Shown here: one piece after another, positions 1 through 7,792 of the stretch
How the letters are laid out: each line of letters opens with the position of its first letter
Numbering within the stretch: the stretch's first letter is position 1
NCBI GenBank assembly: GCA_022450665.1
Contig: JAKUPQ010000007.1
Location: 1 to 54,266, forward strand
From: Alphaproteobacteria bacterium
GTDB lineage: Bacteria > Pseudomonadota > Alphaproteobacteria > Rickettsiales > VGDC01
Direction of reading: 5' to 3'
Length of the DNA: 54,266 nucleotides
Translations under genes and position numbers: made by a program
Notes under the pieces: generated by a model
What the model saw: the letters and a program-made list of their open reading frames with translations, nothing else
Database searches by the model: none
What the model was told of the DNA's origin: nothing

Positions 1-702
1 GATGATATTGCCGATTCTTCCGAATTACCTGCCAGTGAAAAAATCGCATTTCTCAGCCATTTGCAACAAAGCTTGCGCGATGGCAACCCTGATGTAGCCC
101 CCTCTTGGGCGCAGGCATACATCCAAGACACCTGCGACCATATCAGCAATGCTGATCATGGAATTGCATTGTTAAGCGCATTTTTGCAAGATGCCAGCAA
201 GAACCGTTACCTAACCATGCAGGAGCTTTTAGATTACTGTTGCTATTCTGCCGCGCCAGTGGGGAGGGTAGTGTTGGAGTGCAGTCATGAAACACAGGCA
301 AATCTGGAGGCTGCCGATGCATTATGCACCGTATTACAACTCATTAATCATTTGCAAGATTGTAAAGAAGATTATCAAACCCTCAATCGCATTTATCTTC
401 CAAAAAACTGGATGCAGCTATATGGTGTATCAGAACAGGATTTAGATGCAGAACATGCCAGCCCCGCCATGCGTAAATTATTTGACCGCTATTTACAACA
501 ATGCCGCGAGTTGATGCTTGTTGCTGCGCCGTTGCCAGCAAGCATTCACAGCAAACGCTTAAGATTAGAGTTACTATTGATTACAAACCTTGCCAATGCA
601 TTAATTCAACGGCTATCACAGCAAGATCCACTGCAAGCGGCGGTTAAAGTCCCGCGTCATCACTGGCCGCTATATATGTTGCGGAGTCTGAAACAGTTAT
701 GA
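1..702 (+). CDS. hpnC: HpnC, squalene synthase-like (5' truncated)
   Basis: The gene is cut by the window start: the frame is open from base 1 and opens directly in the first Asp-rich motif (DDIAD). HpnC works with HpnD and HpnE in the bacterial route from farnesyl diphosphate to squalene for hopanoids; HpnC converts presqualene diphosphate to hydroxysqualene. The second Asp-rich region is visible as NHLQDCKEDYQ, followed by RIYLP, typical of trans-isoprenyl diphosphate synthase/phytoene-squalene synthase folds. The C-terminus is complete. The stop overlaps the hpnD start in an ATGA, so the two are translationally coupled. The family call is strong; the N-terminal third lies outside the window. 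Confidence 0.88.
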   Translation, partial: DDIADSSELPASEKIAFLSHLQQSLRDGNPDVAPSWAQAYIQDTCDHISNADHGIALLSAFLQDASKNRYLTMQELLDYCCYSAAPVGRVVLECSHETQANLEAADALCTVLQLINHLQDCKEDYQTLNRIYLPKNWMQLYGVSEQDLDAEHASPAMRKLFDRYLQQCRELMLVAAPLPASIHSKRLRLELLLITNLANALIQRLSQQDPLQAAVKVPRHHWPLYMLRSLKQL

Positions 703-1580
703 ATGCATCTGCTACTCACGAAATTGCCGCTAAGGGCAGTTCTTTTCACAAAGCCATGCTGCTTATGCCCAAAACAAAGCGCAAAGCCATGCTCATACTA
801 TATGCCGTATGTCGCGCACTGGACGATGCCGTTGACGATGCCCCCATTGCCGCAGATGCCATTCATGCACTTGCGCTATGGGAAAAGGATATGGAGGCTA
901 TTTTTATCGGAAACGTGCCCCATCACGCACTGGCACAGGATTTTGCAGAAATATACCGCCATTACCAATTACAACCAGATGATATGCGCGCTATGCTGGC
1001 GGCGCTATCTATGGATGCACAACAACGCATGTGCCACCCTTCTATGGCAGAGCTGGAACAATATTGCTATGGTGTGGCGGGAGCCGTCGGCCTCATGTCG
1101 ATGCAAATATTCGGTTGCAATCATCCCGATGCCCGTCTCTTTGCCGTGGCGTTAGGCCACGCCTTACAACTCACTAATATCTTACGCGATGTACGCATTG
1201 ACGCCACCATGGGACGCATCTATTTGCCGCATGAATTTCTTGCCTCTACCATTACTACACAGAAAATTTTGCTAGATCCTACGGTGACGCATTCAGCCTG
1301 TGCAAAACTAGGCGCACTTGCCCACGCCCGATTTATGGAGGCAGAAGCGCTGGCTAACCACTTGCCTACCCGCACTATAGCACCTGCTTTGGCCATGCGA
1401 GATGTTTATGCGCTTTATTGGTGCAAGCTTGCGGCGCAAGACTGGCGAGCGCCACTCAGCGGAAAAATTACGTTGAACGCCACAGAAAAAGCCAAACTAG
1501 CCACACGGGCAAGCGGCTATATGTTAGGAAAATATCAACCCGTGATTCTTAACGAAAATTTTGTCGTATCAGCGCAATAA
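699..1580 (+). CDS. hpnD: HpnD, presqualene diphosphate synthase
   Basis: This 293-aa squalene/phytoene synthase family enzyme condenses two farnesyl diphosphates into presqualene diphosphate. Visible motifs are the first Asp-rich box (DDAVDD, about residues 42-47) and the second (LTNILRDVRIDATMGRIYLP, about residues 158-177), both Mg-diphosphate binding. Length matches HpnD proteins of hopanoid clusters. The ATG overlaps the hpnC stop by 4 bp (ATGA). The usual partner hpnE, an FAD-dependent desaturase, does not follow; instead a DUF2336 gene lies tail-to-tail, sharing the last 32 bp. HpnE would have to be elsewhere. Assignment of D rather than C rests on order and motif form. Confidence 0.88.
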   Translation: MNASATHEIAAKGSSFHKAMLLMPKTKRKAMLILYAVCRALDDAVDDAPIAADAIHALALWEKDMEAIFIGNVPHHALAQDFAEIYRHYQLQPDDMRAMLAALSMDAQQRMCHPSMAELEQYCYGVAGAVGLMSMQIFGCNHPDARLFAVALGHALQLTNILRDVRIDATMGRIYLPHEFLASTITTQKILLDPTVTHSACAKLGALAHARFMEAEALANHLPTRTIAPALAMRDVYALYWCKLAAQDWRAPLSGKITLNATEKAKLATRASGYMLGKYQPVILNENFVVSAQ

Positions 1581-2694
1581 TATAAGCAAGATTCTCTACT
1601 TCGCGCCCTTCCGACTTGATGAAAATACGCTCCACCACACGATTGGCGAAATTAATATTGCCGGGGCGTAATTCATTATGCAACGACATTTCATGCATCA
1701 CATCCAGCACCAGCTTGCATGGTTCAAACATGCTTTCGGGTAATCCTGCCTTTTTGTAAAGCGATTTAAATCCAAGCGCGCCTTTATCGTTAATAAGCCG
1801 CCGCGCATTTACCGTAGGAATACCAGCCATCTTGGCTAGGCTTGCTTCAAAAAATGCAAAATTACCACGGCATAGTGCCGTTAATATGATGGAAGGAGAC
1901 AATCGCCCGCTGCTATGCATTTGATCGACTAATTGCTGAACTTCTTCAGGCGATACCGCAGAATCCAGCAGATTAAGCGTCATGCTTTCACGGGTCTTTT
2001 GCGACTCTTCCTGTAATATCTCGGTGGAGCCGCTGTATTTTTGCTTTAACTCTTCAGCGACGCTTTCCGATACAATATTCAACAAATCCTCTACCACCGC
2101 TACGGGCAGGTCAGAGCGATGCACAACACTGCCCACAATCCCCAGATGATTGCTGTGGTCATCCATGATTTTGTGAAAACTCTGTTCTGATATATCAGCG
2201 CCATCATTCTTTACCAAATGATTCACCACATCAGGATTTTCGGTTTCTACGAGTGCTGCAGACACCGCTTCCGATACTTTAGTACGGTTTGCAATGGCAA
2301 TATGCTTAGTGATTTCTGCATGGCTTTGCACAATGTCCACCAAATCGTCGTCATCCAGCACTTCCGAACTTTCCAGTACCGGATACGCCACATCTCCTTC
2401 ATCGCTTGCCAGCGATTTAATGACATCTTTTGGCGCGGTAGGATCGTTTTTCAACCCTTCCGACAATGCTTTACGCACGCGTCTTTCTGTATCACGCAGC
2501 AACATACGGAAAATCTGCTCCGCAATGAGCAGTTCACTTTCTTTAAAGCTCCCACTGCTATGCGCAAGCGACATTTTCTTTGCAATTTCAACACGCGCTT
2601 CACCATCTGGTTCACTGAGCAGGCGGCGCACATCTTCTTGAGAAAGGTTCATACGTTGGGATTCGTCAGTGGATGCTTGAGAGTTCACTCGCAT
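1549..2694 (-). CDS. DUF2336 domain protein (paralogue A)
   Basis: This 381-aa protein is built of helical HEAT-like repeats typical of DUF2336, a family common in alphaproteobacteria with no firmly assigned function. It aligns along its length with the next gene upstream (LSQEDVRRL against LSYADVQRL; later FFEASLAKMAGIP against FFECAMSELTDVP). That alignment suggests the start may be the internal ATG at 2652, which would clear the upstream stop; the ATG at 2694 overlaps the upstream gene by 29 bp and has an A/G-rich stretch too close to serve as a good ribosome binding site. No signal peptide or membrane segment is seen, so it is likely cytoplasmic. Its 3' end overlaps hpnD by 32 bp. Confidence 0.75.
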   Translation of the reverse strand: MRVNSQASTDESQRMNLSQEDVRRLLSEPDGEARVEIAKKMSLAHSSGSFKESELLIAEQIFRMLLRDTERRVRKALSEGLKNDPTAPKDVIKSLASDEGDVAYPVLESSEVLDDDDLVDIVQSHAEITKHIAIANRTKVSEAVSAALVETENPDVVNHLVKNDGADISEQSFHKIMDDHSNHLGIVGSVVHRSDLPVAVVEDLLNIVSESVAEELKQKYSGSTEILQEESQKTRESMTLNLLDSAVSPEEVQQLVDQMHSSGRLSPSIILTALCRGNFAFFEASLAKMAGIPTVNARRLINDKGALGFKSLYKKAGLPESMFEPCKLVLDVMHEMSLHNELRPGNINFANRVVERIFIKSEGREVENLAYIIALIRQNFR

Positions 2695-3778
2695 TTCCTT
2701 TGATAATTGCCAGCAATAGTGGCATGTATTCTATCGACAAATCATAACTGTTAGATTTGATATTGTCTATAATCTGCTTACTAAAATCGTGGGGGCGCAT
2801 TTTACCGTTATGCGTAGCATCCAACGCCATATCCAATAATTTTTTTACCGCTTCATAATATGCTGGCGGCAAAGGCGAGAGGCGATAAAGCGCCATAAAA
2901 CCATTTGGCCCCGCATCCAGCATTAGCTTGCCCACATTTTCCAGTGGCACGTCAGTAAGTTCCGACATAGCGCATTCAAAAAACCGTAAATCCCCAACAC
3001 ATAGCGAGCGAATAACTATAGACGAGGTAAGCTTGCGCTGGTTGTGCATATGCCTTACCAAGGCTTCAACATTAACACCGCTGTTACGGGTAGCCATACC
3101 CAGCGTTGTCATTTCACGTGCATATTCAAGCTTGCCTTCAATCAAATGACGGGAAATCTGATATTCTTTCGCGAGGCGTTTTTTCATTTGCGTAGAAACA
3201 TTCATAAAGATTTTTTCTATGCATACTACTGGTAATCCACCGCGTTGCATTAGCGCGTCAATCACTGATTCGTGCTTTGCCATGTTTTCTATGGTGTGCA
3301 AAAGGCTGGCTTCATTAATTATCGCACCTTTATTTGCAATCAATGTGGTTGCCACAGAGTCACTATGAATCTGCAACAATGCTTCGGACACGGTGGCGCT
3401 AACATGATCGCGTTGTGCCACTGCCTCCAGCTTAGCCAATTGACGTGAGCTTTTTATCACCTCAATCAAATCTTCTTCTTCCAAACCATTGGAAAACCGC
3501 AACACAGGAACCGATATTTTTTCTATGTCATGAGCAAGCATAATTGCCACCTCATGCGGCAAATCATCGCAAGCTTTCAAATGATTACTGAGCTGCTCGC
3601 GCACACGCACTTCTGCATCGCCTGCCAAAAGGCGCAATATGTCCACAGCCATTTCTTTTTCTTTTACGCTCAGGCTGTTTGTTGCATAGTCACTGGCAAG
3701 TTTACCTGCCACCTCTACCCGTGATCTGGGAGAGTTTGCATACGCCAGTCGCTGAACATCTGCATAAGAAAGCTGCAT
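2666..3778 (-). CDS. DUF2336 domain protein (paralogue B)
   Basis: This 370-aa, all-helical protein is related to the downstream DUF2336 gene and forms an operon with it. It has repeated roughly 25-residue helix pairs with the hallmark stretch RHLIEG...EYAREMTTLGMAT near the middle and VDALVRHMH-like segments after it (seen here as VEALVRHMHNQRKLTSS). It is predicted soluble, with no catalytic motif visible. A GGAG lies 11 bases before the ATG. The divergent AT-rich spacer to the CoA-transferase genes (3779-4041) must hold promoters for both directions. Family membership is fairly secure, function unknown; proposals for DUF2336 include protein-protein scaffolding near signalling systems. Confidence 0.75.
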   Translation of the reverse strand: MQLSYADVQRLAYANSPRSRVEVAGKLASDYATNSLSVKEKEMAVDILRLLAGDAEVRVREQLSNHLKACDDLPHEVAIMLAHDIEKISVPVLRFSNGLEEEDLIEVIKSSRQLAKLEAVAQRDHVSATVSEALLQIHSDSVATTLIANKGAIINEASLLHTIENMAKHESVIDALMQRGGLPVVCIEKIFMNVSTQMKKRLAKEYQISRHLIEGKLEYAREMTTLGMATRNSGVNVEALVRHMHNQRKLTSSIVIRSLCVGDLRFFECAMSELTDVPLENVGKLMLDAGPNGFMALYRLSPLPPAYYEAVKKLLDMALDATHNGKMRPHDFSKQIIDNIKSNSYDLSIEYMPLLLAIIKGNASELSSIH

Positions 3779-4041
3779 TAGTATGTATTCTCCATTACCT
3801 TAAATACTCTATATCTAGTTTATACAGTGCAAAAAACCATTCTTCCACTCTATATTTAGTATTTTACCATAGAATTACTAACACTTAGTTAAAATTTTAT
3901 CTAAATTTAAGACGAATTATTAAATAATTGTAATTAGTAATTTTTTATCGTGCATTCGTGATTGCTATGCAATTCCTTGCAAAAGGCTTAGTTTTTTGCC
4001 ATAGATAATGCAAAGAAATTTTGCTTCTATAGGAGTAGCGC
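3779..4041. promoter_or_regulatory. AT-rich divergent intergenic region
   Basis: This 263-bp, strongly AT-rich spacer separates the divergent DUF2336 pair and the CoA-transferase operon. It must hold a promoter for each side by position. The only signal I can define is the Shine-Dalgarno AGGAG at about 4031-4035 before the scoA ATG. No gene, repeat or hairpin was recognised. Confidence 0.4.
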
Positions 4042-4749
4042 ATGAATAAAGTTTACGCCGATGCCGAAACCGCACTGGATGGCTGCATTAAAGATAATAT
4101 GACCGTCGTTTCGGGCGGTTTTGGGCTATGCGGCATTCCAGAACATGCGATTTTGGCGCTCAAAAAATCCGGTGTAAAAGACATTACCGTTGTCAGCAAC
4201 AATTGCGGAATCGATGATTTTGGATTGGGCATTTTGCTTAAACCCCAGCAAATCAAAAAAATGATCTCCTCATATGTAGGCGAAAACAAAACTTTCGAAT
4301 CGCTGTATCTCAGCGGCGAATTAGAGCTGGAATTTGCCCCGCAAGGCACCTTGGCCGAGCGTATGCGCGCCGGCGGAGCGGGCATTGCCGGCTTTTACAC
4401 CAAAACCGGCGTTGGAACCATTGTTGCCGAAGGCAAAGAAACCCGGGAATTTGATGGCGAAGAATATATTTTAGAGCGCGGCATTGTTGCCGATCTTGCT
4501 ATTGTAAAAGCGTGGAAAGGCGATAAAGCCGGAAATCTTATTTTTCGTAAAACTGCCCGCAACTTCAACCCCCTCGCTGCTATGGCTGGCAAAGTCACTA
4601 TTGCCGAAGTGGAAGAGCTGGTAGAGGTGGGCGAGTTGGACGCCGATGAAATTCATACTCCGGGGATTTTTGTGCAGCGTATTTTTAAAGGCATAAATTT
4701 TGAAAAACGTATTGAACGTGTAACCACACGGGAAAAAGAGGAGGCGTAA
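4042..4749 (+). CDS. scoA: 3-oxoacid CoA-transferase subunit A
   Basis: This is subunit A (235 aa) of succinyl-CoA:3-ketoacid CoA-transferase (SCOT type), which moves CoA from succinyl-CoA to acetoacetate and so lets the cell use ketone bodies or polyhydroxybutyrate products. Family hallmarks are the N-terminal glycine-rich segment [14 protein letters not shown] (about residues 23-36), the SNNCG motif, and [16 protein letters not shown] (about residues 112-127). Length is normal for the separate subunit. An AGGAG stands before the ATG. Subunit B follows one base after the stop, behind a strong GAGGAGG. Acetoacetate versus a related oxoacid cannot be decided from sequence. Confidence 0.93.
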   Translation: MNKVYADAETALDGCIKDNMTVVSGGFGLCGIPEHAILALKKSGVKDITVVSNNCGIDDFGLGILLKPQQIKKMISSYVGENKTFESLYLSGELELEFAPQGTLAERMRAGGAGIAGFYTKTGVGTIVAEGKETREFDGEEYILERGIVADLAIVKAWKGDKAGNLIFRKTARNFNPLAAMAGKVTIAEVEELVEVGELDADEIHTPGIFVQRIFKGINFEKRIERVTTREKEEA

Positions 4750-4750
4750 C

Positions 4751-5398
4751 ATGGCCTGGACACGCGAAGAAATGGCGCAACGCGCCGCACAAGAACTTGA
4801 AGACGGTTATTATGTTAATCTTGGCATTGGCATTCCAACGCTGGTGGCCAATTATATCCCTGAAGGCATGGACATTACCCTGCACAGCGAAAATGGCATG
4901 CTGGGCATGGGGCCTTTTCCGTATAAAGACGAGGTTGACGCCGACCTGATTAATGCAGGCAAGCAAACGATTACCGAACTCGATCGCAGCAGTTATTTTG
5001 ATTCTGCCACGTCATTCGCCATGATCCGCGGCGGACATATCGACTTAACCATTCTAGGTGCGCTACAAGTTTCGGATAAAGGCGATATTGCTAACTGGAT
5101 GATTCCTGGCAAAATGGTAAAAGGCATGGGCGGCGCTATGGATTTAGTGGCAGGAGTGCGTCGTATTGTAGCCATCATGGATCACACGGCTAAAGACGGC
5201 AGCCCGAAAATCCTCAAAGAATGCGACCTTCCCCTCACGGGCAAAGCCGTTATTGATATGATCATCACCGATTTATGCGTGTTTGAAATTAAAAATAGCC
5301 GCATGCACCTTATCGAACTCGCTCCGGGCGTGACACAAGAAGACGTGGCCAACAAAACCACTGGAGAATTTACTGTTGCATTACGCCAAGCCGCGTAA
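4751..5398 (+). CDS. scoB: 3-oxoacid CoA-transferase subunit B
   Basis: This is the catalytic subunit (215 aa) partnering scoA. The motif [13 protein letters not shown] (about residues 44-56) contains the glutamate that forms the glutamyl-CoA thioester in this family. GIGIPTLV near residue 27 and the C-terminal [10 protein letters not shown] segment are also typical. The ribosome binding site GAGGAGG lies 6 bases before the ATG, inside the end of scoA, so the subunits are made in balance. A small zinc-ribbon gene follows 4 bases after the stop and is probably in the same transcript. Confidence 0.93.
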   Translation: MAWTREEMAQRAAQELEDGYYVNLGIGIPTLVANYIPEGMDITLHSENGMLGMGPFPYKDEVDADLINAGKQTITELDRSSYFDSATSFAMIRGGHIDLTILGALQVSDKGDIANWMIPGKMVKGMGGAMDLVAGVRRIVAIMDHTAKDGSPKILKECDLPLTGKAVIDMIITDLCVFEIKNSRMHLIELAPGVTQEDVANKTTGEFTVALRQAA

Positions 5399-5402
5399 TG
5401 CA

Positions 5403-5678
5403 ATGGCAAACAAGCCATTAGTAAAATGTAAATTCTGTGGAAATACCGGACGCACTAAGACCGTTTGGCGTGGCAGTAAAACGTTTGAGCGCTTTTTGTG
5501 GCTTACATTACTTATACCCGGCCCGTTTTATACTTACTGGCGTTGGCGTGGGCGTAAAGAATTGTGTAACTACTGTGAATCCGATAATTTTGAACCTGTA
5601 GCAGATGTAGCGCTCCCCGCCAAAGTAGCCGAAGCGGAAAAAACTCCTGACCTCGGGCATGAAGAGCATCGATTCTAA
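5403..5678 (+). CDS. Small zinc-ribbon protein with a hydrophobic segment
   Basis: This 91-aa protein has two CxxC knuckles (CKFCG near residue 9 and CNYCE near residue 56) flanking a hydrophobic, aromatic stretch (FLWLTLLIPGPFYTYWRW), suggesting a zinc ribbon with a membrane-associated hairpin between the cysteine pairs. The ATG at 5403 is chosen because it begins MANKPLVKCKF just after the scoB stop; an earlier in-frame start would overlap scoB. No ribosome binding site is visible, so coupling to scoB is likely. A bidirectional hairpin terminator follows. The family is not recognised; function unknown. Confidence 0.7.
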   Translation: MANKPLVKCKFCGNTGRTKTVWRGSKTFERFLWLTLLIPGPFYTYWRWRGRKELCNYCESDNFEPVADVALPAKVAEAEKTPDLGHEEHRF

Positions 5679-5695
5679 TTTTTTAAGACAAAAAA

Positions 5696-5717
5696 AGGGG
5701 CGTAAAATTGCGCCCCT
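5696..5717. terminator. Bidirectional intrinsic terminator
   Basis: A 7-bp GC-rich stem (AGGGGCG/CGCCCCT) with an 8-nt loop sits between convergent genes. On the minus strand it is followed by a run of seven T, a good intrinsic terminator for ridA; on the plus strand it can end the CoA-transferase operon with a weaker, mixed C/T tail. Confidence 0.8.
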
Positions 5718-5766
5718 CTCTCTTTATATATAGGCCAGCGTGAAAAGGCCGCTATAAAATCATGTA

Positions 5767-6237
5767 TCAAGCAACTTCGAAGGTAGCATCTACTTCAACG
5801 CCAACACCGAATGGCAGCTCAGAAACCCCCACGGCAAAACGCGCATGATTACCAATTTCTTTGCCAAAAAGCTCAACCATCATGTCCGAAACGCCATTCG
5901 CAACTTTAGGCTGATCCGTAAACCCTTCGGTGGAGGCAACAAAGATGCCCATACGCACACATTTTTTCACACGAGAGAAATCACCGCCGCACGCTACTTT
6001 AAGATGCGCAAGTATATTCAAACCACATTGGCGGGCAATATCTTGCCCCTGTTCAGTAGAAAAATCGCTTCCAAGCTTGCCCAAACCCATGGGCTTGCCA
6101 TCTTTCATCGGCAATTGGCCGGATATAAAAATCAAATTACCGCTTTTCGTCCATGGCACATAATTCGCCGCTGGCATTGCCGCTTCGGGAAGTGTCCAAC
6201 CTTTTTCTGCAAGTTTTGCATCAATAGCATTGCTCAT
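5767..6237 (-). CDS. RidA/YjgF-family protein
   Basis: This 156-aa protein belongs to the RidA (YER057c/YjgF/UK114) superfamily. Archetypal members hydrolyse reactive enamine/imine intermediates; this longer subtype (about 150 aa, opening AKLAEKGWTLPEAA) is common in proteobacteria and its substrate is not settled. Seen are the conserved IFISGQLPM segment (about residues 36-44) and the C-terminal VGVSELPFGVGVEVDATFEV region. The start at 6237 is preferred over the longer frame to 6279 because an AGGAG lies 7 bases upstream. It is monocistronic, ending at the hairpin at 5696-5717. Confidence 0.85.
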   Translation of the reverse strand: MSNAIDAKLAEKGWTLPEAAMPAANYVPWTKSGNLIFISGQLPMKDGKPMGLGKLGSDFSTEQGQDIARQCGLNILAHLKVACGGDFSRVKKCVRMGIFVASTEGFTDQPKVANGVSDMMVELFGKEIGNHARFAVGVSELPFGVGVEVDATFEVA

Positions 6238-6324
6238 ATTAACTCCTAATTTATATAGATGAAATGGGGGTGTAATCAAAGAGGAGCGCAGGCTAGCACA
6301 TAATTAATCTTTTGTTAACGACTT

Positions 6325-6386
6325 TTACAGTTTGATGAATACATAAAAAAAGTGCAAAAAAATTACAGACTGTAAAAAAACTGTAA
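6325..6386. promoter_or_regulatory. TTACAG/CTGTAA repeats upstream of the pilin gene
   Basis: TTACAG occurs at 6325-6330. A palindrome TTACAG-A-CTGTAA spans 6363-6375, and a further CTGTAA lies at 6381-6386. Four copies of the half-site (in both orientations) within about 60 bp upstream of the virB2-like gene suggest an operator or activator array. The regulator is unknown; the AT-rich background makes chance matches possible. Confidence 0.35.
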
Positions 6387-6408
6387 CAATTATCTGCCAT
6401 ACTCCGAA

Positions 6409-6437
6409 TTGCAGACAAACTGCATTTTACATTTAAT
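6409..6437 (+). promoter_or_regulatory. Putative sigma-70-type promoter of the pilin gene
   Basis: TTGCAG (6409-6414) and TTTAAT (6432-6437) are separated by 17 bases, 40 bp before the pilin ATG. The -10 box matches 5 of 6 consensus positions, the -35 box only the leading TTG. Plausible by position, unproven. Confidence 0.35.
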
Positions 6438-6477
6438 CTTACAATGTTTAAGTAAATTACTGATAAGGACTTAGAAA

Positions 6478-6846
6478 ATGACAAATCTACAAACAATTTC
6501 AAATCAACGCGACACCGCATGGTCCGCATTTCTCGCACTGGCTCTTTTCGTAGCCGTAATGATGGTGCCTAACATGGCAATGGCAGCTGGCGGCGCAGCT
6601 GGCGGCGGAGAAACACCAATGGAAGGCGTAATGTGCCTCTTGGTTGAATGGATTCTCGGCCCAACAGGTCGCGCACTTGCTACCCTCGCGATCATCTTCA
6701 TTGGTGTTGGTGCTTTGATGGGTAAAATCTCTTGGGGTATGGCTATCATTGTTGCACTCGGTATCGCTATCGTATTCGGTGCTCCAGTTCTTCTTGGCCT
6801 ACTTTCTGGTGGTGACGAAGGTTGTGGCGCTGCTGCAGCTGGCTGA
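6478..6846 (+). CDS. virB2: VirB2-like T4SS pilin, single unit
   Basis: This 122-aa TrbC/VirB2-family major pilin subunit of a type IV secretion system starts with a long signal peptide ending in AMA (about residue 36). The mature part is two hydrophobic helices joined by the short polar turn MGKISWG, as in VirB2. A cysteine pair, C53 before helix 1 and C116 after helix 2, brackets the hairpin. AAGGA lies 9 bases before the ATG. A strong terminator follows (6877-6910), so this pilin can be expressed independently of the rest of the locus, as expected for an abundant structural protein. It is closely similar to both repeats in the next gene. Confidence 0.85.
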   Translation: MTNLQTISNQRDTAWSAFLALALFVAVMMVPNMAMAAGGAAGGGETPMEGVMCLLVEWILGPTGRALATLAIIFIGVGALMGKISWGMAIIVALGIAIVFGAPVLLGLLSGGDEGCGAAAAG

Positions 6847-6876
6847 TCTTACCACAAGATTAGAACAGACTTAAGA

Positions 6877-6910
6877 AAAATGCTGTCACCTACCAAGGTG
6901 GCAGCATTTT
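6877..6910 (+). terminator. Strong intrinsic terminator after virB2
   Basis: A 14-bp stem (6877-6890 with 6897-6910, one G-T wobble) has a 6-nt loop and ends in a T-rich tail. It separates the single-pilin gene from the double-pilin gene and the rest of the T4SS genes. Confidence 0.88.
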
Positions 6911-7046
6911 CTTTTGTAATTACAAAATTGTTGATGTAGAATGGGTATTGCAGAATTGCTAAAATTGTAAATAAATTTTGTATTTACTGTTTATTAATCA
7001 ATTCCAGCTAAGCTTACATTAGAGCGTATAACAGGGAGGATAAGCG

Positions 7047-7706
7047 ATGCTTAATAAAATCGCACCACAATCAGCATCCAAGCAATTAATCGATAGCCGC
7101 GATCACATGTGTCGTCTATCACTCTCCTTTTTTGTTTTTTCTCTGTTGCTCTTCGTCCCTGATCTGGCCCATGCTGGTGCGCCGGCAGCAGGTTCCGATC
7201 CCCTTTCCACTACTATATGCCTCGTCGTTGGCTGGTTCACGAATGAAATAGGTGCTGCTATCGCGACGCTTGGTATTATTGTGCTTGGCATCGGCGCTAT
7301 GATGGGTAAAGTTTCCTGGCAAATGGCGCTTATCGTGGCTTTTGGTGTTTCTATTATGTTTAGTGGGGCTCGGGTTGTAGAGCTCCTTACCTCTCAAGAC
7401 GCTTCTTTCTGTACGGGCAATCCTGGCTTTAGTGCAGGCTATATCGAAGATGTGTTGTGTGAAGTGGCAGGCTGGGCAAACACCGCATCAGGGAGAGCCC
7501 TTGGCACGCTTGCTATTGTTTTTCTGGGTATTACTACTATGCTAGGTAAAATCTCCATTGGCGCAACGGTGTTGCTGGGCATGGGCATTGCCATGTTGTT
7601 TGGCGCAGACTATCTTGGTCAGCTTATGGTCGAAAGCCTTGGTGGCACCTGGATGACTTGTAGCCCAGGATTCCGTATACGTGTAGGTACTTGGGTTCCG
7701 GTATAA
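7047..7706 (+). CDS. Double VirB2-like pilin (two pilin units in one chain)
   Basis: This 219-aa protein has a signal peptide to about residue 43 (ends AHA) and two consecutive VirB2/TrbC pilin units, residues 51-122 and 132-205. Each has two hydrophobic helices split by the turn MGKVSW or LGKISI, as in the single pilin upstream (MGKISW). Each unit is bracketed by a cysteine pair: C58/C122 and C138/C205 (spacing 64 and 67; 63 in the single pilin). GGGAGG lies before the ATG. It probably starts a transcript of its own, since a terminator lies upstream, and virB4 follows after 86 bp. The protein could be a minor, dimer-locked subunit of the pilus or channel. The domain call is firm, the role is inference. 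Confidence 0.82.
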   Translation: MLNKIAPQSASKQLIDSRDHMCRLSLSFFVFSLLLFVPDLAHAGAPAAGSDPLSTTICLVVGWFTNEIGAAIATLGIIVLGIGAMMGKVSWQMALIVAFGVSIMFSGARVVELLTSQDASFCTGNPGFSAGYIEDVLCEVAGWANTASGRALGTLAIVFLGITTMLGKISIGATVLLGMGIAMLFGADYLGQLMVESLGGTWMTCSPGFRIRVGTWVPV

Positions 7707-7792
7707 AATCCAATACTGTATTGTCGCTTAGCAAAAATGTGATATATGTCCGCAATACGCTGATTAACCACATCTAGGAATCCCTTGTCATT

